A stretch of 64,000 bases of DNA, taken from the NCBI GenBank assembly GCA_036852015.1, contig JAANDG010000144.1, forward strand, positions 186,001 to 250,000. Reading direction: 5' to 3'. Below the pieces are notes generated by a model, which ran no database searches, was not told the origin of the DNA, and saw nothing but the letters and a program-made list of their open reading frames with translations. Numbering within the stretch: the stretch's first letter is position 1; the number at the start of each line of letters is the position of its first letter. The position numbers were made by a program, and so were the translations under genes. Below, in pieces: positions 11,621 to 22,768 of the stretch. The stretch comes from Pelodera strongyloides (lineage: Eukaryota > Nematoda > Chromadorea > Rhabditida > Rhabditidae).

Positions 11621-12860
11621 TATCATAGAAGCTTATATCGCGCACCCTGAAAGCTTACTATTTAAATTAGGTAGATCATCCTACGTTTCATCCAAAAATA
11701 TTTGTTCGGATGTGCTTTTCCGAATGCATGACCTTATTTATGTTTTATTATGTATTGCTATTGCTAACCATAAAGGGTTCGAAAATAGAAAATTACAGGT
11801 CTATTCGTCACTTGTAGTTCCAGATGCGCTCGTCCACTACAACACAGGTCACATTTTACTTTTTCTACTTTTACAAGATTATTGAAATATCATAGACGCT
11901 CATATCGCGCACCCTGAAAGGGACGTGGTCACCGTTTTGCCCCTTATGTATACTTTGTGTTTTTATTAACTGCACAGTATGAAAAACGTAGTGTTGGAAA
12001 AAAATCCGACGAAAAACGCTGTTTTCAGCGAGGAATTCATTGATTAAAAAAGTTGCGTCCGATCCAAGGTCCACAGTTAGCCATATAAAACCAAATGTTA
12101 TAATGCCCGCAAGGTATTCGACCGATTAATTAGTGGAATAACGTTCGGCGAGTCATTATCAGCACGGCCATATGCTGGACAATTACTAGGGTTACGGTGC
12201 GTATTGGTTCGAGGACGAAATTTTTCGTCATCATTTTACTCGCTGTTGCCGCATTTCTTGCAAAACATTTTCCCAACACTATGGGTTATAAATTATGAAG
12301 ATAATAAAAACACAAAGTATATATAAGGGCCAAAACGGTGACCGCGTCCCTTGAAAGCTTACTATTGAAATTAGGTAGATCATAATACGTTTCATCCAAA
12401 AAATATTTGTCAATATCTGCTTTTCCGAATGCATGACCTTATTTATGTTGTCTTATGTATTGCTATTGCTAACCATAAAGGGTTCGAAAATAGAAAATTA
12501 CAGGTCTATTCGTCACTTGTAGTTCCCGACGTACTTGCCAACTTCAACACAGGTCACATTTTACTTTTAATACCTTTACAATGTAACTGAAATATCGTAG
12601 ACGCTCATATCGCGCACCCTGAAAGCTTACTGTCGAAATTAGCTGGATCATCCTACGTTTCGTCCAAAAATATTTGTTCGGATATGCTTTTCCGCCTATA
12701 TGACTTTATCTTTTCTCATGTATTGCTATTGCTAACCATAATCGTCTTCGAAAATAGAGAAGTACAGGGCTATTCGTCACTGATAGTTCCCGATGTGCTC
12801 GTCCATTTCAACACAGGTTTTCTTTTACTTTTAACACTTTTTCGTTTAGCTAGACAGAAA
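11621..12860. repeat. Three tandem 267-bp units, the second interrupted
   Basis: The start of the unit (TATCATAGACGCTCATATCG, then CGCACCCTGAAAG) is at 11621, 11888 and 12593. Each unit then runs GCTTACT...TTAG.T.GATCAT, CGTTTC.TCCAAAAA, TATTGCTATTGCTAACCATA, GGTCTATTCGTCACTTGTAG and CAACACAGGT. The first spacing is 267. The second is 705, or about 268 once the inserted element and its target duplication at 11921-12357 are removed. Unit 3 is more diverged and fades near 12860. Confidence 0.85.
11921..12349. mobile_element. MITE with 8-bp target duplication (hAT-like)
   Basis: The ends are inverted repeats: GGACGTGGTCACCGTTTTGC at left and the complement of GGACGCGGTCACCGTTTTGG at right, pairing over about 45 bp with a few differences. 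The flanks CCTGAAAG (11913-11920) and CTTGAAAG (12350-12357) form an 8-bp target duplication with one change, in the size class of hAT and P elements. It has no transposase. It lies inside the second unit of the 267-bp tandem repeat, so it arrived after that repeat was formed. Confidence 0.8.
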
Positions 12861-12869
12861 TCGTTTCTG

Positions 12870-13817
12870 CTTTCCTTCCTTCTATTTTGTGTCCTGGACA
12901 TAATCTTCTTATCGACAGAAGATTCACCCATATATTAATCAATCGCAAAAAATGTGAAAGAAGTACACGTGATAAATGGATCATGTTTTAACATGGCTTC
13001 CCATTTCGACCCTGACCGTATACGGGGCGAATAGAGAAACAGCAACAGCAGACGCGAGTGGCGACTTAAACAACAATATAAAAAGGCTATGATTGCTGTA
13101 ATATTAATTATTATTATATATTTCGTTATTTTGAGCGTAAATTTTCTCTCCGATTTCATAATATTAATATTATTTTTCAGAAGCAGATATGCACCGTCCA
13201 GGAAAGGTACCTGGTGATTTTGTGAAGCACATTCTATGTAACGGAATTCGACAAGAAACATAAAGTGAGCAGTTTTCTCGTCCCGTACCGGGCCACATGC
13301 CTATTTTGAGATGATTAGGGTGGGCAGCTTTACTTTAGATCAGTGGGGTCAACAAATCTGCGCTAATTTAGACAAAGGAGTTTGACAGTTTCGTAGTTAA
13401 AACTTAAAACATCCAGTCTAAATGTTCCATCCGTAGGGACAATACATTCCACTTTGCGAACTTATACTTTTATAATCTATAATCGAATAGTTTCTTGCTT
13501 CCTTAACTTATAACAATATTACTCAGAAACATCGCAACAATGCTTAGGTGTGCGGACTTCAAACGTCTTTGGAAGTCATGTCTTCCAGTAGACGTTACTT
13601 GTCACGACCTGTCGAGCAGGTGCACGAGCAACTGGCATAGAGGACCAGTTAGTGACTTGTTGCACAAATCGTGGGGCACAGCCTTCACCCCTGCAGGATT
13701 CAACGAATTGGATGAGGCAAGTTATTGAGTGACACACCTTCTTAGAGTTCTATTGCTAACTCTGAAATCAGTTGATTGTGTTTGAAAATTGCGCCTTTAA
13801 ATGTACTTGGTTGTAGT
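12870..13817. other. Unassigned region, with a segment repeated at 14.35 kb
   Basis: About 13190-13275 (GGTACCTGGTGATTTTGTGA, GCACATTC, then AAAGTGAGCAGTTTT) is similar to about 14350-14435 (GGCATCTGGTGGTTTTCTGA, GCACATTC, then AAAGTGAGTAGTTTT). This suggests a duplicated exon or repeat end. An ORF of 62 codons at 13540 ends near an AG|GCAAGT-type donor, but it does not join in phase to the next coding-like segment. Confidence 0.4.
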
Positions 13818-14114
13818 ATGAGACAAATTACGGTGGACGATGAAACTGAAGAAAGCAGAAGGAACGAAACTGAAGAAGTTTACCGCCGTCCCACATCCGG
13901 CAATGCAAAGCGAGCACCGAGCAACGAACCCTTGTTCCGGACGGACATCGTAAACGCATTTTTCACCGCCCCAAGATGCCGTGGGCTAATCGAGGGAATG
14001 CACAAAGAAATGGTGTTTTTTTTTTCTGATTATTTACCTTTACACTTGTAGAAACTAGAGCTTCCTTTTCCTGCACCTATCTCGATGAGATCAAACAAGA
14101 CCGGTTTTCAGTAG
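13818..14114 (+). CDS. Possible two-exon gene, unknown function
   Basis: I do not recognise this protein. A frame starts at an ATG directly after an acceptor-like TTGTAG (13818), as expected of a trans-spliced or internally spliced nematode message. Exon 1 is 13818-14012 (65 codons), rich in Glu/Arg (DDETEESRRNETEEVYRRPT) and then FFTAPRCRGLIEGMHKEM. It meets a GT donor, a 39-base T-rich intron and a TTGTAG acceptor, and continues in phase at 14052-14114 (20 codons) to a TAG. That gives about 85 aa. The codon use and the splice phase favour coding, but the stop falls within TTTTCAGTAG, which could itself be another splice acceptor, so the 3' end is uncertain. The repeated flanks at 13.2 and 14.35 kb could mean that this lies inside a transposable element. 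Confidence 0.4.
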
Positions 14115-15600
14115 AACCTGCCCGAGGTGAGGACCCAGTTGACTACCCGGAAGCAATGCCACGGACCTCAGAGTACATCGTGTTTTTTTTTTCAACCGAA
14201 CTCACCACGCAAAACGCACACTAATTGTAGGCCACTTTAGTCAAGACAAGCTGGTATGTGCCTTATTGTCAATAAAATAATCCAGGAGCCCATTAATTAT
14301 TATTGTTACGCTTAAGTGACCTCATAACCCCAATATTATTTCCAGATAGGCAAGGTGCACGAAAGGCATCTGGTGGTTTTCTGACGCACATTCGAAGCAA
14401 CCAAATTCTACAATAAAAAAAAACAAAGTGAGTAGTTTTGTATTATTCAAACTAATATTATTCTTACACACCGGGATATTCTTTGTTATATTCACACTTC
14501 ACAATCTGATTAAAATATTGTTGTCTAAACATCTAGATTATTCCGCATTCAGCTTGTGAAAATCCTTTTATTTTCAGATCTACTCAATCGCCTTGAAGCT
14601 TAAATAATAATTTCGAAGGTGATTGATATTCGAGCGCAGGTAGATATTCGAGTTGTTAGGTTTTTTTAAGCACAACAGAAAACAAACAGACAAATATTAT
14701 CTAGGCCTGCCTTTGCTCGCTCATGTTTTTGTTTTTGTCTACAATGAATTTGTTAAGCTTAATGCACCAAGTCATGAGATCACTCAAATGCAGACCTCAA
14801 CCTTATGGAGATAGTCTCTGAATCCACCCCCCGAACCAGACCATTATGAGCCGTTAAAGGATCGCAGTCACTACAAATTCGTATTTTTTATTCGCTTTTC
14901 ATTAATTGTTCAAGTATGTGAAGAAAACCACAATTCCAGCGCCAAAGTACGGCAAAACGAACTCAGGGAGAGAAATCCCTGTTTATGACTTTTACTTATA
15001 TACCGTAGTTTATAATTGCCCGTATAGAGTTTCATAATAAATACCCTGCAGTGATAAACCACGCGCCAGGTGTAACACTGCAGGCTGTTCACTCTCCAAG
15101 TACCCCTGGCAATTGCATATATGCACCGGCGTCGGTCATTTATCAAAACTCATTCTCATTGATTTCTCTCCCTGAGTTCCATTTTATGTGGATTTTTATG
15201 GGTTGCATATTGTTTTATAAATCTGCTTGCATCTAATAAAAATCGAATAAAAAAGTTGATTTTGAAGTGACTGCCTTCCTTTATTAAACCATTCGGCCAG
15301 ATTTACCGCTTCCGAAGCTTGTGCTGAAAAATAATAGACGATGCGAACTCCTTTAGGCCTAAAAAATCAGAGCTATCTAAATCCTACCCACTGACTTGGA
15401 TGTATTTTGCTAGCTTAGTTGGGTTTATCTCATTTTCTCGCTTACCTTGTTATAGTACACTTATCGTTTTATCAATAATCCTTTATAATTAATATATTCT
15501 AGAAACATTACATAATATTTAACAGCGTTCAATGAACCCTTAAGTTTTTAGGTCATTGCGTATTTATGCTCTTTAATTTTGTTTATATCATTTGCGTATT
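14115..15600. other. No supported gene; small inverted repeat at 14959/15162
   Basis: AT-rich. AACTCAGGGAGAGAAAT near 14959 is matched exactly in inverse near 15162 (ATTTCTCTCCCTGAGTT), with about 190 bases between that contain GC-richer sequence. This looks like a small foldback element. Nothing coding is convincing. Confidence 0.45.
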
Positions 15601-15604
15601 GAAT

Positions 15605-16530
15605 TCATTCACACTATAGGTGTAACCCTATGATCCTAAGTCTGTTTTGTGTGTAATGGCTTTTTCGTTTAATGCATAGATATGTCCCCACTTGTTCTTG
15701 TACATATATGATTTGTTGTAAATGATTTTATAGATTTTTGTTGTCATTTACTCATTGATCTTCATTGTGATTAATGAGACTGTGACCCTTCTACGTTCTC
15801 AGGCGCGCCGCGCGGAAATATGTAACCGCGCCCGCGGAAAAAAAAAGAGGTGGACCTAATGTTACTGAACAAACGTTGAAGTCTCACCTTAGACACACGA
15901 AGGTGAGACTTGACATTCTGAGTGTTACTTTCAGCAACCCTATTTATTGTTTATTCTTAATTTGTTCTTATATTTTTTGTGACTTTATTCATAAACTTAA
16001 CAATATTTTCTGAGCACTTGAAGAAGCAATGGCTGTTTTATACCTTACACCACATAACAACCATCCAACAATCACGGCAATAACTTCACCGTTGTCAATC
16101 TCGTGTCGTCTTCAAGTTATTTTAAAACGTTTGGATTAACTAAACATTGATTTTGATTGACACACTCTGTTCAACTTTAGCGTTATCACGTTCATGGGCC
16201 ACACTCGCTTCGACTTCACCCGTTGCCACATTTTTAAGTTGATCGTTGCCGCACTATCGCTGAAATCTGGCTAAACGAAATTGATATGGTGGTGGGCTGT
16301 TGTGGAATGTGGCAACTATGAAGTCGAAGGGGTATCGGCGACGGTAAACTTGCAATAACGTGAAGCTGATATCCTGCCGCAATGGCGGACTCAAAAAATG
16401 TGGCAACGATCGACGTGTCAAACGTATGCAAAAGCATATGGCATCTGTGTAGCTATATCCAATATCCAGCGGACTTACACAAATGAACCAGTTGAATACG
16501 GTAACTCTTGTCAAAGAAAGTCAAACGGAA
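15605..16530. repeat. 0.9-kb dispersed repeat, copy A
   Basis: Matches about 23025-23965 in the same orientation. Shared blocks: GTGTAACC..TGATCCTAAG, TTTTGTGTGTAATG, GAAGTCTCACCTT, AATATTTTCTG.GCACTTG, AAGCAATGGCT, ACAACCATCCAACAATCAC, TCTCGTGTCGTCTTCA, then a right part with CGGCGACGGTA and CGTCAAACGTATGCAAAAG. Copy A has an extra GC-rich piece (GCGCGCCGCGCGG) at about 15800 and a hairpin at 15879-15911. No intact ORF is present. Confidence 0.8.
15879..15911. other. 12-bp hairpin inside repeat copy A
   Basis: AAGTCTCACCTT (15879-15890) and AAGGTGAGACTT (15900-15911) are exact reverse complements with nine bases between. The other copy of the repeat has only the left arm (about 23207-23218), so the hairpin is specific to copy A. 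Confidence 0.75.
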
Positions 16531-16908
16531 AACCCACAGAAGACTACATGCATAATATATATATATAGTTTATTACAACTACGCCGGTAAAAGGTCGCTT
16601 AGGAGTGGCCCAGTATGCTCCTCGAGTTGGGTTTTCCTCGGTCTAGGTAGACGCTGCGAGCGGCCACGCTTCCGGGACGGCGAACTGCAATGTTGTGTAT
16701 TTACTGCGTGATTAAGTTTAGATAACTTGTGATGATCTCTGGGGGGAAAAGTGATGATCTTCCAAATAAGGTATGTGGATTTCATTAGATTAAAGTCACA
16801 TAATCGGTGACGTATTTGGGGGGGGGGGTTAATTAGGGAGTTTCCTACCTTTACTCAAAGAGCAACCAGAATACTGACACAGATGCACAAGGGCACAAGC
16901 ACATACAC

Positions 16909-16943
<35 letters not shown>

Positions 16944-16944
16944 C

Positions 16945-16986
<42 letters not shown>

Positions 16987-18110
16987 TTTGTCGGTATAAC
17001 AGAATCGGTGTAATAAAAGAGCAGCTCACACGTTCCTTAGTCAGCCAGATGTGGAAGTCGAGTGTTTCTTTGGGCTGCATATAACCTGCTGGTATGACAA
17101 TGAAACGCTGCCTGGCATCTGGATCTGGAGTTAACATCATACGAGCGCTTACAACTGAAACAAATATTTAAGATGGTCCGGTCATGTAACAAATTATCCT
17201 GTATTTGATCGCGGCGAAAGAAGGGGAGTTGCCGACGAGATATCCTAATGCAACACACAGGAAAACATTTATGGCTGTAGGATGTCCCGGCGGTCTCACA
17301 ATTGAAGCCTAAGTTCTTGAGATTGACTGCGCCCAACGCAACGCTTTCTTAGAAGCTATCACCCTCATTTCAAGAAAAAGGAAAAACTGCGCACCATACC
17401 GCGCCAAGATTGAATGTCATGCGAATTTATTAGAGTGAGAGGCCTGCGGGGAAACTCCTCCTCACCGTGATGGTTGTTGTTGTGGCACAACACACAGCAG
17501 CGGGCAACCTGAATCGCTACTTGCTATAAGTCTTCGGAAAGCATGGATCTCAAGGGCTTGAGAAAGTCACGTTATGGCTAGTGGCAAATACTTAAACCAG
17601 CGGAAAAATGAAAGCAAACTGTAAACTAACCCTTTCACAGTCTTGCAGCGATAGCGGCTGGCGGGCTCCGAGAGTGAAAAATTTCCTGAAGATGTTGAGC
17701 CTAAAAATGTTGCCATTGCTCTGATGAGACGCGACACGCCAGAAAAAAAAGTGAGAAGAATTTAATATATTTCTCCTTTTTTCATGTTCCTTCCTTTTCT
17801 CCCGATTTTCGTCACACCCGCTTTTCGGCTCCATCTCTCTCTCTCTCTCTCTCCTTCTCATGAACCATCGTTCCAGTAAACACGCTAAAGGCACATTTAA
17901 GATGGGAAAAGTTTGATTCAAGAATGAAGCGAAAACATGCAGGAAAAGCTAAAAATACCGTTGTGGAATCAATGTGGGATAATTATTGTTTAACAACTGC
18001 CAGGTCCAAAAATGGCCCGCACATTCGACGTCGACCCCGACGAGGGCTAAATAGCTGAACACAAGGCGTTTCTACTACGGCGTCTCCACTTTTCCAGCAA
18101 TTAAAATTTA
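16531..18110. other. Non-coding region with simple repeats
   Basis: Holds a (CA)n microsatellite, a run of ten G near 16819 and a CT run near 17836. At about 17160-17240 a plus-strand frame reads KYLRWSGHVTNYPVFDRGER, faintly like the RWxGHV motif near the end of non-LTR retrotransposon proteins, but it is too short to annotate. Confidence 0.45.
16902..16982. repeat. (CA)n microsatellite
   Basis: About 80 bases of CA dinucleotides with a few interruptions (CAAAC, ACGC). The ORF running through it on the minus strand encodes only alternating Cys/Val and is not a gene. Confidence 0.95.
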
Positions 18111-18118
18111 CGTTTCCG

Positions 18119-18433
18119 GTGTCCATCTTGAACGAAACTTTTCCGGAATCTTCAAACTTTTCCCATATCGAACGCGCCTTCAGACCCCTGGCTACGGTGC
18201 CCTGTGAGCCTCAGCCCAATCAACACTCACACCAATTGACCAATCACTTACATAACTTCCTTCTCGCAATGTCCGAACAGACAATGGATATTCATCAAAA
18301 GTCCACTCAATTCATCGAAGAAGACAACAAAATTTCCACGGTACAGCAGGTACCCGCTTGCTCGGTGGATAGTATAGGCCAAACACTCGACGTGATTGTG
18401 GTACCTGGAATGGGGTGTCAAAGAGTATCGTAA
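18119..18433 (+). CDS. Uncertain ORF, 104 codons
   Basis: An open frame with reasonable amino-acid balance (NETFPESSNFSHIERAF; MSEQTMDIHQKSTQFIEEDN) but no domain I recognise. It ends at a stop before a GA-rich block. It lies on the strand opposite to the gene at 18.8-20.8 kb. It could be an exon, a decayed gag-like segment, or chance. There is no start context that helps. Confidence 0.25.
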   Translation: MSILNETFPESSNFSHIERAFRPLATVPCEPQPNQHSHQLTNHLHNFLLAMSEQTMDIHQKSTQFIEEDNKISTVQQVPACSVDSIGQTLDVIVVPGMGCQRVS

Positions 18434-18820
18434 GCAACACCGTACGTTTCTCTCTCGAACCCTCTATCGCTCTCTCCCTCTAATAACCTCAATGCTATAG
18501 GTAGAAACTAAGAAAAAATAGAGAGATTTCTACTTACGTTAGACTGTTCGAGAGAGGGAGAGAGCGAACGAGAAAGAGAGTGAAAGTCGAAGAGACACAG
18601 AGAAAGAGAACGAGAGAGAGAAATAGAAACAGAGAGGGAGAGTGCAAGAGAAATAATGTTAAAAGAGCACACAATAGTCAACAGATTAGATTTCCTACTT
18701 ATTAATTTCAGGCGAAATCTCAGTACAGTGCGACACGGTAGGGGAACCACGGTTAGTCCTAATAGGCAGAATATTGGCCTTCCACCCAGGTATTTAATAC
18801 CAGTTAATAAATAAAGTCAT
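18434..18820. other. Purine-rich simple sequence and spacer
   Basis: Positions 18540-18650 are an imperfect GAGA-rich stretch. No coding sequence is supported; the minus-strand ORF here is a translation of the simple repeat. Confidence 0.7.
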
Positions 18821-18822
18821 AC

Positions 18823-20840
18823 CGAGTCGAGGGAGGTGAGGGGCAGCTTCTTGCGGGTGAGGTGGTAAATGAGGCGGCAGGCGACGGCATTGACATGACC
18901 TGAAAGTATATACAAATTAAGGGTATCTCAAAAGAGAAGAGAGTTAAAGGGAGAGTTATCCTTAATTTACTTGCACAGAACGTCCGGAATTTCAGGAATA
19001 TTACTGTGAAAACCGCACTGAGTGAAGCCTCGAACTCGTTATTCCCCGGCAAACAGTTCGGCTAGGTACCGTAGTCAGCAACGTCTTTTCAAAAATTCGT
19101 TTTTACGGTTTATAACCGTTCATTTGCATTCTTTCTCGATATAAGAATGGTCAAACGAATAAAGATCATTCCTACGACTATAAAGAGGCGTTTGCAATAC
19201 AAGAATGCCCTAAAAGCGAGAGAATTGATTCTGACTACGGTACATGGCCGAACTCTTTGCCGGGGAATAACTCTGTGAGTTCTCGGCTTCCAGCAATGCC
19301 GTTTCACAGTAATATTTCTGAAATTCCGGACATTCTTTACAAATAAATTGAGGAAAACTTCATTCTCATGGGCCCCTCCCTTTAAATAACTAGATGATGA
19401 ATGGACACGGAGGGAAATTGTGCTTTGTGAGTCGGTGGACAACACATCGTATACCACTATCCTTTCGCTACGATTCAAACTTAGATGCGTAGGTCATCCG
19501 CGCATACTGTAAAGATCCCTCGTAGCGAGCAAAACACATTTTGTTCTCCATCTAGGCTTTCGACGCCTGGGGTCCCACCTGCGCCCCTATGAACCAGGCA
19601 AGGTTCACCGCCAAAAAATCCCTAAACTCGGTTAAGACACTTAACAACACATCAGATCGGACCGGTAAGGCTAGGAGATGCGGGCTGTTGTGGTGATCCT
19701 TCATTCGGACAAATTTCCCGCCACCTCTAGACAAACACCCGTTCGTAATGGTGTGTATTTTAGAGGTTGGTAAGTTGGGTCCTATTTTGTTTCTCTAACC
19801 TCTTTGTGTAATTTTATTGGTCATTATTGTTTGACTACACCGCAATTTATTGTTCAGTCTCTTATTTGCTCTTTCACCTGTGTTTATGGGGAGTCCTCTC
19901 ATGTCCGGTAGTACTAATTGTTCTATTCCTTAGTAAGCCATATTCAATTTGTAGGCTTGCAAAATTTAACACCGGTTTACCTAGTGTTTGCGGTATTAAG
20001 CAACATTATTAGTTTAATGAAGTTGTTGCGTGTTACCTTTGGTTGTATATATGTTGATAGTGGCCTATTTAAGGGATAGTATAATGTGTGTGCTTTGTGC
20101 GGCGTATCCCTAGAGCTGTTAAACCATTTACACCGAATAAGTGATTGAATATAAAGCGTGCTTGCGTATCGAAATTATGAAGGCGTGTTATCCACTGTAT
20201 CACAAAGGGGGGGGGGGGGGGGGTTCATGAAAGTAATGTAATGAAAATTTCAGTATGTTTTGCATAAGTCTCGTTGTCCGGCTCAACATCCAAATAGACG
20301 GGTCAAAATCATTACTTGACCAAGTCGCGGCCAAATCTTGACCAAGTTGAACCCGCACCTGGTCAATGTTCATCGACTCGACGACAGTGTCAGCATTGGC
20401 AATGTCCCCCGTGCAGGCGGCGTCCCCGCTCCTCTTCGTGGACACGTTCACGTCGCTGAACTGAAAGTTGACCAGCTTAGATCCCAGTAATCGATAAGAG
20501 CAATCACTACTTCTCAAACCAATCTATAACTAAACGCGAAGCCAAAAGTGCACGTTGTCACAAAGTGATCTCATACTGCTGTGAAAATGATATAAACTGA
20601 CATCAATATTTCTAAATACAATCAATGAAATTAAGCAAGCACCTCACGGAGCTTACACAGACACCCGACACCAGGCCAGAATGATCTACAGGGACGGTAA
20701 AATGATCTTTAGTCAGGGAAAAACGATCTACAAACCTTGGATATGACCCAGCTCTCCTTGTCCCCGAGGCGTCTCATCAGCTCCAGGGCGGCTCTCTTAG
20801 CAAAGGCTTTCAGATACTCGCTCTGCTCGATACCGGACAT
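18823..20840 (-). CDS. Spliced gene, 3' end not found, unknown function
   Basis: Three minus-strand exons join in phase. Exon A is 20840-20736 (35 codons, from MSGIEQSEYLKAFAKRAALE to SWVISK), with its ATG after an upstream TTTCAG-type acceptor in the 5' leader. Exon B is 20460-20316, starting FSDVNVSTKRSGDAACTGDI after TTTCAG and ending at a GTAATG donor in phase 1. Exon C is 18899-18823 (HVNAVACRLIYHLTRKKLPL) after CTTTCAG, ending at a GTATGA donor in phase 0. The intron between B and C is 1.4 kb and holds a piggyBac-like MITE. I found no exon further left, so the protein is incomplete at about 109 residues. The alternating hydrophobic/basic pattern is protein-like, but I do not recognise a family. 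The B donor is the weakest point; an alternative is GACCAG|GTGCGG. Confidence 0.5.
18948..19381. mobile_element. piggyBac-like MITE (copy 1)
   Basis: Ends AGGGAGAG and its partner CTCCCT are flanked by TTAA on both sides (18944-18947 and 19382-19385), the piggyBac target. Inside, long inverted arms carry TGTCCGGAATTTCAG.AATA, ACTGTGAAAAC.GC and TTATTCCCCGGCAAA(C/G)AGTTCGGC in opposite orientation. No transposase. Length 434 bp. It lies in the intron of the minus-strand gene at 18.8-20.8 kb. Copy 2 is at 30415-30865. Confidence 0.85.
19390..20200. other. No supported gene
   Basis: This is inside the long intron of the minus-strand gene model. Short ORFs only. Confidence 0.5.
20207..20223. repeat. 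Poly-G run
   Basis: A run of about 16 G next to the 3' side of exon B of the minus-strand gene. G runs of this length are prone to sequencing error. Confidence 0.9.
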
Positions 20841-21220
20841 TGTTGTAGCTGATGCTGAGATTTCGACTGAAATTATTAATCATTCAGTGACATAATTATA
20901 GTTGAAGAGGCCACGCAAAACTCTAGAACATACCGAGGGAGAGAGCGAGAGAGAGTGAGAGAGCGAGAGAGAGCGAGAGAGAACGCAGAAAAGGAAAGCA
21001 GTTTAAAAACAGGAGCTTGAGATAGATGGGATACTGTCAATAATTTAGCAAACAACGTAGATACAAATTGGGAAAGTAAAGAGATATTGAACTAATGGTT
21101 TAAAAACTAGGTTACTGTTTTATAATTGACAAACAAAAGATTAAGATATTTCCTGTTAAACAAAAGATGAAGGTCAATTGGGCATGAAATATATCTTGTC
21201 ACACACCTTTCTATTGAAAA
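20841..21220. other. 5' leader region and GA-rich tract
   Basis: Upstream of the minus-strand ATG at 20840. A GAGA-rich tract lies at 20937-20990. No other gene is seen. Confidence 0.5.
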
Positions 21221-21230
21221 CACCGTGTTT

Positions 21231-21655
21231 AAAGGCACAGGCCCACTTATTAAGACCCACTAAAAAAAAATTGTGTTATAAAGCTTCAGTTTTTTGAAAT
21301 ATGGATAGCGACAAAGCTAGTGATGTGTAGATATTATTTGCAAAACTCGATCCCCAGATATAAACCGTGGATTGGTGAAAAAAAACATCTGCTGGGTACT
21401 CGGAGGCAATTGCAAGGGAAATCAGCGCACGTGGCCATACACGGCGGCTCCATATAATTGTCTTTTTATAGCAATTCAACGAATACCCAACGGTTGTTTT
21501 CAACGGTTCATATCTGAAGATCGAGTTTCTTCTAAAGTATCTTTCACGTTTCAATACCGAAATAAATGCGGTGTTCGCATCAGATTTGCGAAATTCTGGA
21601 GTCTTCTTGTGGAAACTTGTAAAAATCACTTTATATACGAGGACCTGGGCCTTTA
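21231..21655. mobile_element. MITE-like element, AAAGGC...GGCCCA ends
   Basis: The left end TTTAAAGGCACAGGCCCAC is mirrored loosely at the right (ACCTGGGCCTTTATA). Inverted similarity continues inside: GATCC.CAGATATA..CCGT on the left against ATATCTGAAGATCGAG on the right. About 21440-21655 is also similar in the same orientation to 57045-57238 (CCCAACGG.TGTTTT, GATCGAGTTTC, AATGCGGT.TTCGC, ATCACTTTATATACG). The ORFs inside are chance. Confidence 0.65.
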
Positions 21656-21689
21656 TATATCTTTCAACAAACTTTTCTAGTTAAAAACT

Positions 21690-22040
21690 CTGTAAAAAGA
21701 TCAGTTTAACTTGAAACATATCGGCACACTTTCACTTCGTTCAGTATAGTCCCAATAATATCTGATGGAACAATCTCACCTTCAATGGGAATATCCAAGC
21801 ACTGTTACTAGCAATGTATTTGAGATGCAGCACTGAGTGACTGTGACATACAAACCGAACGGAAACTTACTATTGGACATAAACCGTTCGCAGTGTTCGA
21901 CATTTCCAAGGAGGAAGGGCATAGTGCTCAGATGAAAAATTCGAAGAGCAATCATGGCTCTGTAGCAATTTAGACGTTCCGAGATCCTATGGAATGTAAT
22001 TAGAAAGTCAAACAAGTGAATATGCGTGCTCATAAAGTCA
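21690..22040. other. No supported gene
   Basis: Spacer 3' of the minus-strand membrane-protein gene, AT-rich. Confidence 0.5.
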
Positions 22041-22042
22041 AG

Positions 22043-22154
22043 CAAATGAATATACGCAATGTGAAGGAAGTAAGATTATTCGAAGCTACAGTAAGATACA
22101 AATGAATATGCGCTATGTGTGGAAAGTAAGATTATTCGAAACTACTGAAAGATA
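22043..22154. repeat. 56-bp tandem duplication
   Basis: AATGAATATACGCAATGTG...GTAAGATTATTCGAAGCTAC and AATGAATATGCGCTATGTG...GTAAGATTATTCGAAACTAC are adjacent copies, about 85-90 percent alike. They lie in the 3' flank of the membrane-protein gene. Confidence 0.8.
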
Positions 22155-22200
22155 GTAAGATTAGTGGGAAGTAGACAGAATCTAAACTTGCTCCAGTTTA

Positions 22201-22768
22201 TTAGCCATAATCCACTGACCAGTTAGTGTAAGATGTTCCGGCATATATGATGAACATAATCACGGTCAGGGTTCCGAGGACCACTTGCATCGTGGAGTTG
22301 TAGGTAAGAGCCTCCTTGTTATCCAAACCAAACATCACTTCAGAGAAGGGTGCACCGATGCTGCAAAATTACATCAGGTATTTACATTCTGTTTTCTTCA
22401 GTATCTTCTCTGTGAACGATTTTAGTTTACTTTCCCTTATCCCTATACTGTAATCCCTTATGCAGATCGAACTAACCTTTCGACATTAGCAGTCATGAGC
22501 ATTCGAGCTGCCCTTTTGGCCATACAAACCACAACAGCTATAATATCCATACGATCTGTTTCCACTGTATTGCGTTCCAAGGTCCTGCAACAGTTGTCTT
22601 ATTAACCATCGAACGGTAATCCAATTAGCGTAAACAAAAATGTTGCCAACTGATATTGGTGTTAGTCTGAATATGCTCCAAAGTTGGAGACTTTGGAAGC
22701 AGGTATTCGAGAAATGCTCACCGAGTCGTTTGCAGCCGCAATCGATAGAGTCGTAATGTTGTCAGCAT
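22201..22768 (-). CDS. Small single-pass membrane protein, three exons
   Basis: I do not recognise the family. The exons are 22768-22722, 22584-22477 and 22360-22201, with donors GTGAGC and GTTAGT and acceptors TTGCAG and TTTGCAG. Phases 2 and 2 match exactly, giving 104 aa. The N-terminus MLTTLRLYRLRLQTTRTLER is basic. A central stretch (about residues 29-50) reads DIIAVVVCMAKRAARMLMTA. Residues 77-94 (QVVLGTLTVIMFIIYAGT) form one clear membrane segment, followed by a ten-residue tail ending WSVDYG. Two N-glycosylation sequons flank the segment (N73-S-T and N98-W-S). The basic N-terminus and single C-terminal anchor suggest a small organelle or ER membrane protein; that is inference. The start is the first ATG after TCGAAG, with an in-frame stop not far upstream. 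Confidence 0.75.

Noticed and set aside
13540..13728. First exon of the gene at 13.8 kb, ending at a GC-AG donor
   Set aside because: The donor sequence is plausible, but the phase does not match the next exon.
16829..17140. 103-codon ORF
   Set aside because: It consists mostly of translated (CA)n microsatellite.
17155..17245. Non-LTR retrotransposon end (RWSGHV-like)
   Set aside because: One short motif only, stops around it, and no reverse transcriptase nearby.
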